Positions 21,568 through 23,095 of a DNA stretch of 23,095 nucleotides are shown piece after piece. The stretch lies in IMG/VR virus record IMGVR_UViG_3300010150_000186, positions 1 to 23,095 of that record; one strand, given 5' to 3'. The translations under genes and the position numbers were made by a program. The stretch is from a virus. The notes beneath the pieces were generated by a model. That model was given only the letters and a program-made list of their open reading frames with translations, searched no databases and was not told the origin of the DNA. Position 1 is the first letter of the stretch; the number at the start of each line of letters is the position of its first letter.

Positions 21568-23095
21568 TTATCATTAAGTTTCATTCTGTTCAGTATCGGA
21601 ATTTTTTAAGTACCGGGAACAATTTTACAAAGATTGAATTAGACAAGGCACCTACTACTTTGATCGTAGGTGCTAATGGTGCAGGTAAATCTACTATGCT
21701 AGATGCACTGTCATTTGGTCTATTCGGAAAGCCTTACAGAAACATCAACAAACCACAACTTATCAATACTATTAATAGCAAGGATTGTGTGGTCGAGGTC
21801 GAGTTCTCCGTCGGTCCTAGCAGGTATAAAGTTATTCGGGGTATCAAGCCTAACGTGTTTGAAATTTACAAGAATGGTGAGGTTATTAATGAATCTTCCC
21901 ATGCTAAAGAATTTCAGAAACTACTAGAGCAAAACATTCTGAAACTAAATCACAAATCGTTTCATCAGATTGTAGTGCTTGGCTCATCCTCTTTTATTCC
22001 TTTCATGCAACTGACTGCTGCGCATAGACGTGAGGTTATTGAAGACCTCTTGGATATTAATATCTTTTCTAAGATGAATATTGTTCTGAAAGACAATATT
22101 GCTAGTCTGAAGGATAAAATCCGTGATGCTGCACATCAGGTAGATATTGTCAAGAATAAGATTGATGTTCAACGCAAATACATTAGTGATATTAAGAATC
22201 TAAACGAGGAAAAGAACCGTGAGAAGCAAATTGAAATCAAGACGCAGGAAGATACAATTGAGCAGATCAATCTTGAAAATGAAGAAATACAAGAAACTCT
22301 TGCAGCAAAGTATGATCAGGTCTCAGACCGATTAGTAGAAGCAGGTCAGTCTTTTCAATCTGACCAACACAAAAAGACGCAACTTAAAACGGAGATGAAT
22401 AGACTTGTTAAAGAGGATAAGTTCTTTCAAGACAATGACGTTTGCCCGACTTGTACGCAAGAGATTAACCAGACTATTAAAGAACAAAAGTCTAAGGGTA
22501 TCTCAGCGCAAGCGAAGAAAATCCAAAAGACGTTTCAGACGCTAGAAGAGCAACTGTTTGCTGGTAAAGCATTGGTAGATGAACTTCAAGAGCAGAGTAA
22601 GCAGTCTATGGAATTACATGCTGCTATGCGTGACAATAATACTAAGATTAGTATGTCTCGCAAACTTATTCAAAAGTTAGAGCAAGAGATTACTGATACA
22701 TCTGATAGTAAAGATAATATTGTTCAGGCTAACAAAGACCTTGAAGACTTTATTGATGAGAAGGATGGTCTACTTACACATAAACTAGAACTGTCTGAAG
22801 AATACGACTACAGCAGTGTGATTGCTGATATGCTGAAAGATACTGGTATCAAGACCAAGATTATTCGGCAATATCTGCCTGTGATGAATAAACTGGTTAA
22901 TCAGTATCTACAGACACTGGACTTCTTTGTTCATTTTGAATTGAATGAAAGTTTTGGTGAGACTATTCGTTCACGGCACCGTGATAGTTTTTCTTATGAC
23001 TCTTTCAGTGAAGGTGAGAAGCAACGCATTGACCTTGCACTGCTGTTTACATGGAGACAGATTGCTAAGATGAAAAACTCTGTAGCAACCAATCT
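21552..23095 (+). CDS. 46: Recombination endonuclease subunit gp46 (SbcC/Rad50-like), 3' end cut by window
   Basis: About 514 residues are visible (T4 gp46: 560). The N-terminus has IKFHSVQYRNFLSTGN and Walker A GANGAGKST (40-48, counted from the GTG). Then come the Q-loop region 'FHQIVVLGSSSFIPFM', a long coiled-coil with the CPTC zinc hook (Cys298, Cys301), and the ABC signature FSEGEKQRIDLALL (485-498). Walker B lies beyond the end. With gp47 it forms the end-resecting nuclease complex. No ATG exists at the 5' end: an in-frame TGA at 21549 is followed by GTG at 21552 without SD. The SD TAGGAG at 21557 would instead serve ATC (21570) or ATT (21573), giving M-I-K-F or M-K-F, close to family starts. 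Confidence 0.95.
   Translation, partial: MIRRSLIIKFHSVQYRNFLSTGNNFTKIELDKAPTTLIVGANGAGKSTMLDALSFGLFGKPYRNINKPQLINTINSKDCVVEVEFSVGPSRYKVIRGIKPNVFEIYKNGEVINESSHAKEFQKLLEQNILKLNHKSFHQIVVLGSSSFIPFMQLTAAHRREVIEDLLDINIFSKMNIVLKDNIASLKDKIRDAAHQVDIVKNKIDVQRKYISDIKNLNEEKNREKQIEIKTQEDTIEQINLENEEIQETLAAKYDQVSDRLVEAGQSFQSDQHKKTQLKTEMNRLVKEDKFFQDNDVCPTCTQEINQTIKEQKSKGISAQAKKIQKTFQTLEEQLFAGKALVDELQEQSKQSMELHAAMRDNNTKISMSRKLIQKLEQEITDTSDSKDNIVQANKDLEDFIDEKDGLLTHKLELSEEYDYSSVIADMLKDTGIKTKIIRQYLPVMNKLVNQYLQTLDFFVHFELNESFGETIRSRHRDSFSYDSFSEGEKQRIDLALLFTWRQIAKMKNSVATN

Overview
The window is a contiguous piece of the structural and recombination core of a T4-like (Tevenvirinae-related) marine myovirus. All recognised genes lie on the + strand. 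The order is tail fibre genes, gp16, gp17, gp18, gp19, gp20, gp67, gp68-like, gp21, gp22, gp23, a second tail-tube-like gene, uvsY, a phosphoribosyltransferase, uvsW, gp55, gp47, and gp46 cut by the window end. This is the order I know from T4-like phages of marine bacteria. Fused or closely spaced genes, mostly with Shine-Dalgarno (SD) sites, and exact T4 late-promoter octamers (TATAAATA) in four intergenic gaps support this. The host cannot be named from the sequence. The substrate-binding protein looks alphaproteobacterial in style, which is only a hint.

Region 1 (1-1470): the 3' end of a very glycine-rich adhesin or fibre gene, then a fibre with a C1q-like C-terminal domain. A duplicated 19-bp start region leads into an eight-codon remnant of another fibre gene. 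Region 2 (1471-11450): the late packaging, tail and head block. It has late promoters before gp16, gp18 and gp67 and after gp23, and hairpin terminators after gp19 and gp23. Region 3 (11454-18372): a second tube-like protein, then recombination and late-transcription genes with sigma70-type promoters before uvsY and gp55. A GIY-YIG homing endonuclease with five tandem 51-bp NUMOD3-like repeats sits directly after uvsW and has apparently removed the 5' end of a small gene (possibly uvsW.1-like). After gp47 come a small unknown gene, a probable 2-oxoglutarate/Fe(II) oxygenase and a conserved small gene.

Region 4 (18373-21540): an accessory block between the gp47 cluster and gp46. It holds tRNA-Gly(UCC), a PiT-type phosphate permease, a periplasmic BMP-family ABC-transporter binding protein with a signal peptide, and three small unknown genes (two too short for usual ORF cut-offs). 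It also has two terminators, several inverted repeats and two sigma70-type promoters. The pairing of a phosphate permease with a nucleoside-type binding protein inside a lytic phage core is the most unusual content here. It would fit a module that raises uptake of phosphorus or purine nucleosides during infection. Region 5 (21552-23095): gp46, whose start has no ATG. Its SD lies in one arm of a long inverted repeat that also spans its promoter, which suggests special control.
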